A stretch of DNA of 64,000 bases from positions 1 through 64,000 of the forward strand of contig CAVRBW010000017.1 of NCBI GenBank assembly GCA_963719325.1. Reading direction: 5' to 3'. Positions within the stretch are counted from its first letter, which is position 1. The number at the start of each line of letters is the position of its first letter. Below, one piece after another: positions 34,885 through 44,035 of this stretch. The notes below the pieces were generated by a model, which was given only the letters and a program-made list of their open reading frames with translations, was not told the origin of the DNA and made no database searches. The DNA comes from DATBLE01 sp963719325. GTDB taxonomy: Bacteria > Actinomycetota > Thermoleophilia > Gaiellales > Gaiellaceae. A program made the translations under genes and the position numbers.

Positions 34885-36366
34885 TGGCAAACCTCGCCGA
34901 TCTGCTCGCAGACGCCGCTCGCGCCCACGGCGAGCGGCCTGCCCTGCTGCACGAGGGCGAGTCGATCTCCTACGACGAGCTCGATGCGCGCGCGGCGCGC
35001 TTCTCCGGCCTGTTCCGCGCGAAGGGGGTCGTGGCCGGCGACCGGGTGGCAGTGCTGCTTCCGAACGAGCCGTCCTTCGTCGGCGCCTACTACGGCGCCC
35101 TTCGCCTCGGCGCGATCGTCGTGCCGCTCAACCCGCTGCTGCGCCGCCCCGAGATCGAGAGCCGAGTCGCGAACGCCGGAGCGGCCGTGCTCGTCGCTCC
35201 GGTCGACCGAGCCGGCGAGCTGGAGGGAGTGGGGGCGGAGCTCGTCGACCCGGCAGCTGCCGACGGGGCCGAGCCGGTCGTCGAGATCGCGGGCCGTGAA
35301 CCCGGAGACCCGGCGGTCCTGCTCTACACCTCCGGGACGAGCGGCGGGGCGAAGGGAGCGGAGCTGACGCACGAGGGGCTCCGGGCCAACGCACGCTTCC
35401 TCGGCCGGGAGGTGCTGGGCCTGACACCCGACGACGTCGTCCTCGGCTCGACGCCCCTCTCGCACGTCCTCGGCCAGTCGGGGGTGATGAACGCCGCAAT
35501 CGCGTGCGGGTCGTGCGTCGCCCTGATGCCGCGCTTCGAGCCCGCGGCCACGCTCGAGACGATGGAGCGCCAGAAGGCCGGCGTCTTCCTCGGCGTCCCG
35601 ACCATGTGCAAGGCGTTGCTGCAGGCGGCCGAGTCGCAGGCGAGCGTCCCACGACTGCGGGTCGCCCACGTCGGCGGGGCACCGCTGCCGCCGGAGACGC
35701 TGCGCGCCTTCGCCGATCGCTTCGGCTGCCCGGTGTTGGAGGGCTACGGGATGACCGAGGTCGGGACCGCGTCGTCGCATCGGCTCGGCCAGGAGGTCCG
35801 GCCGGGATCGGTCGGCCCGGCCGCCGCCGGGATCGCCCTGCGAGTCGTCGGCCTCGACGGGGTCGACGTTCCGAGCGGCGAGATCGGGGAGGTGCTCGTC
35901 CGAGGGCAGGTGGTTGATGCGCGGCTACTGGCGCAATCCCGACGCCACCCGCGAGACGATCGACCCGGACGGCTGGCTCGCGACCGGCGACATGGGGTAC
36001 CTCGACGAAGACGGCTACCTCTTCCTCGTCGACCGGAAGAAGGACGTGATCCTGCGCGGCGGCTACTCGGTCTATCCGCGCGAGGTGGAGGATGTCCTGC
36101 ACGAGCATCCGGCGGTGCAGGAGGCTGCGGTGGTCGGCGTCCCGCACGATGCCCTCGGGGAGGAGGTCGTCGCGGTCGTCGTGCTCGCCTCCGGCGTGGC
36201 GTGCGATCCGCAGGAGATCCAGGAGTTCGTCCGCGCTCGGGTGGCCGCCTACAAGTATCCGCGTCTCGTCGTCGTCGCCGATCGCCTGCCGCGTGGCCCG
36301 ACCGGGAAGCTCGTCAAGCGGGAGATCGACCGGCAATCGTTGAGGGCCGCCCTGCCGCAGCGTTGA
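34884..36366 (+). pseudogene. fcs: Feruloyl-CoA synthetase (acyl-CoA ligase), one frameshift
   Basis: ANL-superfamily ligase of about 490 residues. The ATP motif LLYTSGTSGGAKGAELTH, YGMTEVGTA, GDMGYLDEDGYLFLVDRKKD and the catalytic Lys in PTGKLVKREI are all present. A single extra base near 35914 (GTGGTTGATG where GTGGTGATG would keep frame) splits it into about 345 N-terminal residues and 150 C-terminal ones. Context as TGATG partner of ech points to ferulate or coumarate activation with CoA and ATP. Either a recent mutation or an assembly indel. Confidence 0.82.
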
Positions 36367-36367
36367 A

Positions 36368-36396
36368 CGCCAGGCGGCACGCGACCGTGCCTGGCG
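36368..36396 (+). terminator. Hairpin after fcs
   Basis: CGCCAGGC and CACG pair with CGTGCCTGGCG around a short loop (two bulged G). It starts 2 nt after the fcs stop and has no T-run, as is common for actinobacterial terminators. Confidence 0.5.
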
Positions 36397-36418
36397 GGTA
36401 CGGTGCGAAGCTAAGGCG

Positions 36419-37291
36419 ATGCAGACCCTCCTCGCCCTCGGCGTCACACTCGTCTCGGCGTGTGCTCTGAACGCCGGCTATCTGATCGAGCACAGCGCCG
36501 TGTCGAAGCTTCCGCGGCTGTCGTTCGCGAGGCCGTTGCGGTCGCTTCGGCTGCTGCTGCAGCGGCGCTGGCTGATGGGCTTCGGGGCCGAGGCAGCTGG
36601 ATGGCTGCTCTACGTCCTCGCGCTGACGCTCGCCCCGCTCTCGCTCGTCCAGGCCACCGCAGCCGGCGGGATCGGGATCCTGGCGGTCATGGTGTCCCGC
36701 TACACCGGGGTGCCGCTGACACCGGTCGAGCAGCTCGGGTCGGTTCTCGCCGTGACCGGCCTCGTGCTGCTCGGCGCATCGCTTGCCGGTGTACACGGCA
36801 ACGGGAGTGACGGCTCGTATGTCGCGGTCGGGCTTTGGCTCGCGGGATCGCTGGCCGCGACGGCTGCCGCACTGCGAGTGGCGCAGCGCTACATCGGCGT
36901 CGGGCCGTCCTTCGGCGTCGCGGCGGGCGTGCTCTTCGCGGCGGGTGACGTCTCGACGAAGACGGCCGTCACCGGCGGCTTCCACGTCGCGTTCGTTGCC
37001 GCCCTGATCGCCGCCTATGCGTTCGGGACGATGATGCTCCAGGCGGGATTCCAGCGGGCGAATCCGCTCGTGACCGCCGGCATCGCAACGCTGTTGACGA
37101 ACGCCCTCCCGATCGTCGCGGGCATGACGATCTTCCACGAGCCGCTTCCCTCCGGGATGCTCGGCACGCTGCGCATTGCGGCGTTCGGGCTCGTCGTCGC
37201 CGGTGCTGTCGCGCTGGCGCGTCGCCAGCGGGGAGGTTCGCCGGTGGGCGTCTCCGGCGCGGACCGACCGCGGCCGGCGGAAGCCGCTTAG
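36419..37291 (+). CDS. DMT-superfamily membrane protein
   Basis: 290 aa with about nine or ten hydrophobic segments and a two-fold pattern typical of EamA-like drug/metabolite transporters (for example WLLYVLALTLAPLSLVQATAAGGIGILAVM and ATLLTNALPIVAGMTIFHEPLPSG). The cytoplasmic C-terminus is short and basic. No substrate can be assigned. It stands alone between the ferulate genes and the convergent SnoaL-like gene. Confidence 0.72.
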   Translation: MQTLLALGVTLVSACALNAGYLIEHSAVSKLPRLSFARPLRSLRLLLQRRWLMGFGAEAAGWLLYVLALTLAPLSLVQATAAGGIGILAVMVSRYTGVPLTPVEQLGSVLAVTGLVLLGASLAGVHGNGSDGSYVAVGLWLAGSLAATAAALRVAQRYIGVGPSFGVAAGVLFAAGDVSTKTAVTGGFHVAFVAALIAAYAFGTMMLQAGFQRANPLVTAGIATLLTNALPIVAGMTIFHEPLPSGMLGTLRIAAFGLVVAGAVALARRQRGGSPVGVSGADRPRPAEAA

Positions 37292-37294
37292 GGC

Positions 37295-37910
37295 CTAACG
37301 GTCGAGCGCACGGCCGGCAAGCCAGCGGGCGCCGCTCGCGTAGAGGGCCTCGACCGCCGGGCCGGTCAGCCCGGGCATGTCCGGCTCGACCTCGAACCCG
37401 AGCCTCGTCTGCAGGTACGCGAGATGCCGGTAGCCGACCGGGAACGAGCCGAGCAGCGCCGGATCGAGCTCGAGGCTCGCCGCCGGGTCGAGCGGATCGA
37501 TCCGGTCCTGCTCGTAGATCGGCTGGCGCAGCACGATCCCCCACCGGCCTCGGGGCTGGAAGCGGCGCCGCGAGCCGGCGCGGCCCGGCCGGGGAACCTG
37601 GGCGCTGCTCGAGGAAGTCGTAGAAACGGCCGGTGCAGACGACGTCGCAGTCGACCCCGTCCACTGCCGCCCGCTGCGTGATCGTCATCTTCGTCTGCGC
37701 GATCGCTCGTGCCGATGCGACCTCGACGGAGGTTCCGCCGAGGAGATGGAGGATGCGCACGCCGCGCTCGAATCCCTCGCGGCTCACGCGCATGAACTCC
37801 TCGAACCCGCCCTGGAACCACGTTGCCATCATCCGGCCGTCGTCGTGCCAGACGGTCCGGAACTGGTCCCAGTCGCCCGCGTCTCGCCAGACCGCCCAGT
37901 CCTGAACGAG
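37295..37910 (-). pseudogene. SnoaL-like (NTF2-fold) protein, interrupted
   Basis: The pieces IRRLVQDWAVWRDAGDWDQ, FRTVWHDDGRMMATWFQGG and VDCDVVCTGRFYDFLEQR, then GRWGIVLRQPIYEQDRIDP to the end at 37295, form an NTF2-fold protein of about 185 residues. Two faults are seen. About 45-50 GC-rich nt separate EQR from RWGIV and shift the frame (37550-37600), and no start codon is in frame at the N-terminus (near 37905). Function unknown; SnoaL-like proteins include cyclases, isomerases and dehydratases. It follows livF-1 on the same strand. Confidence 0.6.
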
Positions 37911-37935
37911 GCGCCGGATCCCAGCTCGTGTTCGT

Positions 37936-38688
37936 TCAGGTCAGGTCGACCCCGACGGCTTCCGCCTGCTCGCGCAGGAGGTAGGCGGAGTGCAGCCGCT
38001 CGGGGTGCTCCTTCAGCTCGGCTGCGGTGCCGTGGTAGACGATCCGGCCGCCCTCGATCACGTACGCGCTCTGCGCCAGGGCGAGCGCGACGTGCACGAA
38101 CTGCTCGATCAGCAGGACGCCGACGCCTTCCGCGGCGACGGCTTCGAGCGCGGGCATCAGGCGCTTGACCACCACCGGCGCGAGGCCGAGCGAGAGCTCG
38201 TCGACGAGCACGAACTTCGGCCTGGAGACGAGCGCCTGCGCGAGGACGACCATCTGCTGCTCGCCGCCGGACAGCGTGCGCGCGACGGACTTCCACCGGA
38301 CCTCGAGGTGCGGGAAGAGCTCGACCGCATGCTCGATCCCGCGCCTGGCCTCGTCCCGGCCGAGCGTATAGGTCGCCACGCGGATGTTCTCCTCGACCGT
38401 GAGGTCGGGCAACAGGCGCCTGCCTTCCGGGACGACCGCAACACCCGCGCGGCGAACCTGCTCAGGGCGGAGCCGTGTCAGGTCGCGACCGTTCAGGGCG
38501 ACCTTGCCGGCGGTGGGTCGCAGCACGCCGGCAACCGCAAGCACGAGCGTCGACTTGCCGGCTCCGTTCGGGCCGAGCAGCGTCGTCACCGCGCCGGGCG
38601 GGATTGCGAGCGTGATGCCGTGAAGGACGGGGTGTCCGCCGCGCGAGACCTTCAGCCCCTCGATTCGCAACGTCGCACGGTCGCTCAT
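37936..38688 (-). CDS. livF: Branched-chain-type ABC transporter ATPase LivF (liv-1)
   Basis: 250 aa, intact. Walker A GPNGAGKSTLVLAV, signature LSGGEQQMVVLAQALV, Walker B FVLVDELSLGLAP (the LivF hallmark), and VLLIEQFVHVALALAQSAYVIEGG. Last transporter gene of the liv-1 operon, after a form A repeat. It is one of the few genes of this operon without a frame break. Confidence 0.9.
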   Translation of the reverse strand: MSDRATLRIEGLKVSRGGHPVLHGITLAIPPGAVTTLLGPNGAGKSTLVLAVAGVLRPTAGKVALNGRDLTRLRPEQVRRAGVAVVPEGRRLLPDLTVEENIRVATYTLGRDEARRGIEHAVELFPHLEVRWKSVARTLSGGEQQMVVLAQALVSRPKFVLVDELSLGLAPVVVKRLMPALEAVAAEGVGVLLIEQFVHVALALAQSAYVIEGGRIVYHGTAAELKEHPERLHSAYLLREQAEAVGVDLT

Positions 38689-38699
38689 CGGTCGGCCGC

Positions 38700-38845
38700 G
38701 GCGTTCCTGGAGGATCCCGTCGCCGCGACCGACATGGCGGGCGCGGCTCCCAACCGTCGCAGAGGTACGAACGGGGTCGGGGAGGGGGGCTCATGGGGGG
38801 AACCGGCCGTTCCCCCCATGAGAGCGAGCCGCAAGGCGAGCGACT
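38700..38845. repeat. Intergenic repeat, long form A copy 4 (livG-livF gap)
   Basis: Perfect 12-bp hairpin at 38792-38820 (CATGGGGGGAAC / GTTCCCCCCATG, 5-nt loop). On the transcribed strand the order is livG stop, GTCGCTCGCCTTGCGGCTCGC, hairpin, GAGCCCCCCTCCCC, GTTGGGAGCCGCGCCCGCC and ATGTCGGTCGCGG, then livF. It matches copy 3 block by block. Confidence 0.88.
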
Positions 38846-40618
38846 TCATGCCTCGACCTCCTCCGTGCCGAGGTAGGCCTTCATCACCTGCTCGTCGCGC
38901 AGGATCTCCGCCGTCGGGCCGGACGCGATCAGCTTGCCGAAGTCGATCACGGCGGTCGTTCCGCAACAGGACGAGACCAGGCTCATGTCGTGGTCGACGA
39001 GGACGACGAGCGCACCGAAGTGGTCGGGGATCTTCTGGATCACGCGCCCGAGGTGCTCGGTCTCCTCGTCGGGAAGGCCCGCCGCGGGCTCGTCGAGGAG
39101 CACGAGCCGCGGCCGTCCGACGACCGCCCGTGCGACCTCGACCAGGCGGCGCTCCCGCGCCCCGAGCGTTCCGACCTTCGCCTTCGGCGAAGCGGTCAGC
39201 CCGACGAACTCGATCGCGCTCAGTACGTCGTTGCGGCGGGAGGCACGCTTTGCTCCCGAGTGCTCGTGGATCATCGCCACGTTGTCGAAGACGGACAGCT
39301 GCTCGATCGCCATCTCGGTCTGGAACGTTCTCCGCAGCCCCCAGCGCGCACGCCGGTAGTCCGCCATCTTGAGCAGGTCCTCGCCGAACGCCTCGATCGA
39401 TCCCTCGTGCGGGCTTGACGAAGCCGCTCAGGACGTTGAAGAACGTCGTCTTGCCGGCGCCGTTCGGGCCGATCAGCCCGCAGGTGCCGCCCGGGAAGAC
39501 GACGCTCATGTCGTCGATCGGGGTGATGCCGGCGAAGCGGACGGTGAGGCCCTGGACCTCGATCAACGAGGGCCGCCAGGTCCGCGTCAGCGCTCTGACG
39601 CCCCGGAGAGCGAGGCGCCCGAGGTTCGCCATGTCCTTCGGGAACTGTTCGATCAGCCCGCCGGGCGCGGTCAGCAGCACCTGGAGCAGCCCGGCTCCGA
39701 AGATGACAAGCAGGAAGTTCGGGTTCACTCCCCACTGCGCCTGGAAGAGGAAAGGCAGAAGCTGGTTGAAGACGCCCGCGATGACCGCGCCCCAGAGGCT
39801 GAAGATGCCCCCGATCAGCGCAGTGGCCGCCAGCGTCAGCGAGTCCTGGGTCTGAAAGGTGATCGCGCGAGGGACGCCGATCTCCGCCGCCAGAAGGCAG
39901 CCGGCGACCCCGGTGATGAACGACGCGAGCGCGAACGCCCAAATCTTGTAGAGCGTGATGTTCACGCCCGCCGCGAGGGCTGCCGGCTCGCTCTCGCGGA
40001 TCGAAGCCCAGGCTCGCCCCGGTTTGGCGGCGACGTGGAGGAGCGCAAGGAGGAACAGCATTGCGCAGACGACGACGACGTACCGGTAGTACGACGTATC
40101 GGCCTCGGCCATCGCAGGCCTTCGCACGGCCACCGTGCCCGAGAGGTCGGGTGTCGTCGTACGAGCGGTGAAGCCGCCGCCGCCGTTCGGGAAGTCGATC
40201 TGCGACAGCACGACGGTCATCGCTCCGGCGAACATCAGCGTGACCAGCGCGAGGTAGAGGCCGGACAACCGCAAGGCGGGCAGACCGACCAACACGCCGA
40301 TCACGCAGGTGGTGCTGCCGACGGCCAGGAGGAGGAGCGGGAACGGGATCGAGGTCGCATAGGAGAGGCGGGTGCCTATCCAGCCTCCGACCGAGAGCAG
40401 CGCGACCTGGCCGAGCGAAATCATCCCGACGCGGCCGTAGAGGATCCCGAAGCCCGCCGCGGCGGCCGAGTAGATCGCGACGCTCGTGAAGGTGGAGATC
40501 CAGTCGGTGCCGAAGAGGTCGGGAGGGCGGAGAGGACGAACGCGAGCAGGGCTCCGATCGCGCCGCGCCGGACGAGTGTGCCCCGGTCGAGGTCGAGCGC
40601 CGCCCGGGCGAATGCCAC
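38846..40618 (-). pseudogene. Fused LivM permease-LivG ATPase of liv-1, two frameshifts
   Basis: From GTG 40618 the N-terminus (AFARAALDLDRGTLVRRGAIG) runs into WISTFTSVAIYSAAAAGFGILYGRVGMISLGQ only after a one-base loss near 40520. LivM (about 320 residues, many membrane segments) then continues without a stop into LivG (SLIEVQGLTVRFAG, Walker A GPNGAGKTTFFNVL), so permease and ATPase are one polypeptide. An extra base near 39410 breaks LivG after VLSGFVKP; the rest (MADYRRARWGLRRTFQTE to the end) is in another frame, with LLDEPAAGLP as Walker B. LivM-LivG fusions are known. The two indels may be assembly errors. Confidence 0.78.
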
Positions 40619-40656
40619 CCGACTCCCGCTCCGTGCCGGTGTGGCGTTCAACGGGG

Positions 40657-41596
40657 TTAGTGGGCGGCCCGCGAGACCGTGACGACGCGTCGGCGCGAGA
40701 GGTAGAGCAGCGCGATGATCGCGAGCACGAACGGGGCCCTCCGGATTGAGCGATACTCGCGAAATCGACTCCGCCATCGGCGCGAGGACCGCCCGGGCGA
40801 GGCCGACCGCGAGGCCGCCGAAGAGCGTGGCCCATAACGAACGCAGCCGACCGATCAGGGCCGCCGCCAGTGATGCGATGACCAGGAACGTCAGGGCTGC
40901 ATAGTCGAGCGTCCGAGCAGGTCGGGGAGTAGGAGGCCGGCCGCTCCGCAGACGAGACCCGACCCGAACCACGCCGCCCCCTCGACTTGTCGCACGGGCA
41001 CGCCGAGCATCGCCGTCGCCTCCCGGTCGTTGGCCAGCGCCCGCATCGCCGTGCCGAGCTTCGTCACCCGCAGGAAGATGCTGACTGCGGCGGTGACGGC
41101 GAACGCGAGCCCGATGGCGATGATCTGGGTCAGGCTCACCGACGTCCCGAGCACCTGGTAACGGTGGTCGGAGCTGGGCAGGGTGAGGAACCGCGCGAAC
41201 GCCCCGCCGACCGGAGCCCGCCAGGCCATCAGTCCGAGCAGGACGAGCGCGAGGCCGAGCGTGCCCATCATCTTCACCAGCGGGTCGCGCCGCGCAAAGG
41301 CGGGGCCGAAGACCAGGCCGTAGGCGAGGTTGACGACCCCGCCGAACGAGCACGCAGATCGTGTAGGCAAGCCAGTGCGGCCAGCCCGTGTGGTTGACCA
41401 GGTAGTAGGCGATCAGGGCGCCCGCGGCTCCGATGGCGCCGAACGCGACGTTCAGCACCCCGGTCGCCCGGTAGAGGACCACCAGCCCGACGCCGGAGAG
41501 CGCGTACACGCCTCCGAACGCGAGGCCGATCACGATGTACGGCTTGATCAGCGTCCAGTCGACGCCGAACACGCTCACCGCGAGCAGTTCCGTCAC
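40657..41596 (-). pseudogene. LivH permease of liv-1, at least three frame breaks
   Basis: The N-terminus from GTG 41596 (TELLAVSVFGVDWTLIKPYIVIGLAFGGVYALSGVG) is a normal LivH start. The frame breaks near 41345, 40915 and 40745; pieces between them (FGGVVNLAYGLVFGP, LGTAMRALANDREATAMLGVPV, LDYAALTFLVIASLAAALIG, LNPEG) follow in the expected LivH order, ending VVTVSRAAH with TAA at 40657. So the gene is full length but unreadable as given. Confidence 0.75.
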
Positions 41597-41606
41597 CGAG
41601 GCACCG

Positions 41607-41669
41607 CCGGGGCGCCGGAGGCGCCCCGGTTCGTCGGCCAAGCGTCGCCGGCTTTGCCGGCGACGCTTG
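41607..41669 (-). terminator. Two strong hairpins between livK and livH (liv-1)
   Basis: CCGGGGCGCC-GGA-GGCGCCCCGG at 41607-41629 (10-bp stem) and CAAGCGTCGCCGGC-TTT-GCCGGCGACGCTTG at 41639-41669 (14-bp stem), both perfect. They sit after the binding-protein gene and before the permease, the usual place for partial termination or RNA stabilisation that makes more binding protein than channel. Confidence 0.6.
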
Positions 41670-41709
41670 CCGCCACGCGCGCCCTGATCGTCATTCCCTC
41701 CTTTGCTCC

Positions 41710-43032
41710 TTACTTGCCGGTGTTGAGCTTGTACTTCTTCTCCCAGGCTCGCGTCTGGGCGATCTCGGTGTCGACTGCCTGGATGTCGAAGCACTTCTCT
41801 TCACCACGACCTTGCCCCCCTTGTAGTCGACCGTGACGAAGGTGTTGTTCGGGATGTGGTACGGCAGCGCGTTGCCGACGTAGAACGGCTTGCAGAGGAT
41901 GTCCGTCTTCTGTTCTTCAGGCTGCGCACCGCCAGGTTGTACGACTTCGCGGTGATCGCGCCCTTGATGCTGAGCAGGGCGATTCGTGGCGAACTTCGCG
42001 TCCAGGAATCCCATCTGCGCGAATGCCTGGGGGGCGATCTTAGAGGCGTACTTCTTCAGCACGTCGAACATCAGCTTCGTGTCCGGGCCGACGCGAAGGA
42101 TCGACGTGGCCGAACTCCTGAGCCGATCCAGAGTTGCCCGTCGAACTGCGGGAACTGCTCGGCCATGAAGGTGTTCGCGATCGGGGTCGACGAGCCCCAC
42201 TTCACCTTGTTGACGATGTCCTGCCCGATCGCCGCCTTCATGAAGGCCGGTGCGGTGTCGGGCGTGAAGTCGAGCAGGATGCCGCCGCCGTCGCCGGCGA
42301 ATTGGTACATCTGGAGCATCTGCGACGCCGCGTCCGTGACCGGCAGGTGCGTCGGGAAGATCTTGTACGGGATCCCCGCCTTCTGCGCCGACCTTCGCCA
42401 GGCCGCCGTCGGCATACGCCGAGATCGTGTCCGGCGAGGCAATCGCGATCTTCTTGATCCCCGCCTTCACGAGCGCCTGCGCGGAGCCGATGTTGCTGTA
42501 GCGCGGCCCCATCGTTCATTCGGCGAAGAAGGGGTGCCGTAGCACTCCGCCTGCACGCCCGCGCCGATGACGACATAGCCCTTCGTTCTTGTAGTACTTC
42601 CAGTTCGTCCCGCACTCGGCGAAGCTCGTGTTGCCGACGACGCCGACGACCTTGTCGCTCTCGACCAGCTTCCTCGCGAGCGACGGCTTCCTGCGCCGGG
42701 TTCAGCTGCTCGTTGTAGAGAATGTACTTGACCGGGCGGCCCTTGATGCCGCCGTTGTCGTTGACGCAATCGAAGTAGGCCTTGGCGACCTTCCCGACCG
42801 TCGTGAAGTCGACGCCGGGGATCAGCATGTCGATCCCGCCGATCTTGATCGGCGCCCCTGTCGCCTTCTTGCCGTTGCCCAGCCCGCAGACGCTCTTGGT
42901 CGCGGACACCTTGCCCTGTCCGACCTTCACGTCCGACGCGCTGTTGGCGCCGGCGGTCCAAGCAACGAGCGTGACTCCCGCCAGGGCAAGCGCGGCTGCC
43001 GCGCTGCCCAACCTCAACCGTTTCCCGCTCAA
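41710..43032 (-). pseudogene. Branched-chain-type substrate-binding protein LivK (liv-1), several frameshifts
   Basis: A TTG start at 43032 follows GGAGGAGGGAGC. It has a signal peptide (residues about 5-30), then GAPIKIGGIDMLIPGVDFTTVGKVAKAYFDCVNDNGGIKGRPVKYILYN, the periplasmic-binding-protein type-1 N-terminus. After about residue 120 the frame changes at least five times (near 42690, 42590, 42525, 42395, 42100 and 41925), yet family-like pieces such as GIPYKIFPTHLPVTDAASQM, YASKIAPQAFAQMGFLD and the end EKKYKLNTGK are all still there in order. The density of indels is the highest in the window. Confidence 0.75.
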
Positions 43033-43164
43033 AGCTCCCTCCTCCTTCAGTCCCGAGCTCTGCGCTCAGGGCATCGACTGTTTTCTGCGCGAACCGAGTC
43101 GATTGGCTCCGTCGGGCGGCCGTACAGCGGTTTGCTCGGAGACCGCCAGACCACAGTGAAGGGG

Positions 43165-43210
43165 AAAGTACAAGGGTTTGGGCGGCCCAGTCAACCTTCG
43201 GTGAACACCG
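43165..43210 (-). promoter_or_regulatory. livK-1 promoter with CGGTGAAC motif
   Basis: -35 TTGACT (43189-43194), 18-nt spacer, -10 TACTTT (43165-43170). CGGTGAACACCG (43199-43210, dyad CGGTG-AA-CACCG) begins 4 nt upstream of the -35. The same motif, gap and spacer length occur at the LLM monooxygenase promoter (47.2 kb). Confidence 0.55.
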
Positions 43211-43516
43211 TCCTGTCAAGCGCGGCTGAACGAAAGCGTTCGAGTATGTGAACTATGGGCCCATCTGGCGGTACAAACCCGTCGCTCTTGGGCGCATGTC
43301 AGCGCCTCGATGGGCGTCGCTCCGGGTGCCACTCTGAGCCGTCTGCGCGACGTCTGCGCGACGTCCGCGCCGTGCCGATGGGCCGTATCGGCGAGGCCGA
43401 GGGGTTAGATGCGCTCGCGCCGCCCGCGTCGCCTGCCTCGAGCCTCGTAGCCGGGTCGCCATCAGACCGACGACGGCCAACTCCGGCACGAGCCGGGCGG
43501 CAGACCGCTCTTAGCG

Positions 43517-43614
43517 CCAAGTAACAGACTGTTACAAGGCGGGACTTGACGGCTCGATCTCGTATGGTTGACCGCTGCGCCGAAAGCCAAGTAACAGTGT
43601 GTTACAAGGCGGGC
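43517..43614. promoter_or_regulatory. Two near-identical 28-bp repeats, each holding a GTAACA/TGTTAC palindrome
   Basis: GTAACAGACTGTTAC (43521-43535, 7-bp arms) and GTAACAGTGTGTTAC (43591-43605) are exactly 70 bp apart, each flanked by GCCAA on the left and AAGGCGGG on the right. AT-rich palindromes in such GC-rich DNA look like operators of a TetR- or GntR-type repressor. No such regulator gene is next to them. Confidence 0.6.
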
Positions 43615-43619
43615 GCGGG

Positions 43620-44009
43620 CATGGCGACACTCGCGGGGCCCAGCTTTGCGCGTGCCGTTCTCGCCGCCGCGAGCAGTTCCGCGGTCGTGCAACCGGCGCT
43701 CGACGAGCTGTGCTCCGTTGCCCAGGGCCAGCCCGGGCAGGCCGAGCGTCGTCTCGAGCCCGCCGACGTCGAAAGTCTCCTTGATCGAGAGCGGCACGCC
43801 GTCGAGCGCAGGGCCGGCCTGCTCGTCATGACGTGCATCGGCCTCGGCGAGCGCCTCCTCGTCGAGCCGCAGCACGACCAGCGCGTTCACGGCGCCGTTG
43901 ACAGCTCGATTCGGCGGGCATGCGCCTCCATGACCTCGCGCCTCGAGATCTCGCGGCTGCGGATACGGCGGACGAGCTGGGACGCGTCGAGCTCGTGCAG
44001 GGCGCTCAC
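43620..44009 (-). pseudogene. Amidase N-terminal remnant
   Basis: From GTG 44009: SALHELDASQLVRRIRSREISRREVMEAHARRIE, then after a frame break near 43895, VNALVVLRLDEEALAEADARHDEQAGPALDGVPLSIKETFDVGGLETTLG. This is the start of an amidase-signature enzyme, including the catalytic Lys region SIKE. The Gly/Ser-rich segment with the Ser nucleophile and about 350 C-terminal residues are missing. It is a true truncation, not just an indel. The twin palindromes lie at its broken end. Confidence 0.6.
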
Positions 44010-44035
44010 GCCTTCGCTAGTTGGCTCCGTCGAGC

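Larger units (their letters stand above)
43033..43619. other. 587-nt gap: livK promoter, twin palindromes, no confident gene
   Basis: Apart from the livK promoter and paired palindromes listed separately, it holds an inverted repeat GAACG-AAAG-CGTTC (43228-43241) and a short duplicated CTGCGCGACGT (about 43350). Open frames in it have no recognisable domain. Confidence 0.6.

Noticed and set aside
35900..35930. Programmed frameshifting in the CoA-ligase gene
   Set aside because: No slippery heptamer or downstream pseudoknot is evident, and similar single-base breaks are scattered over unrelated genes, so an indel is simpler.
43253..43524. Small genes in the gap before livK-1
   Set aside because: Both-strand frames are Arg/Pro-rich, lack ribosome binding sites and conserved motifs.
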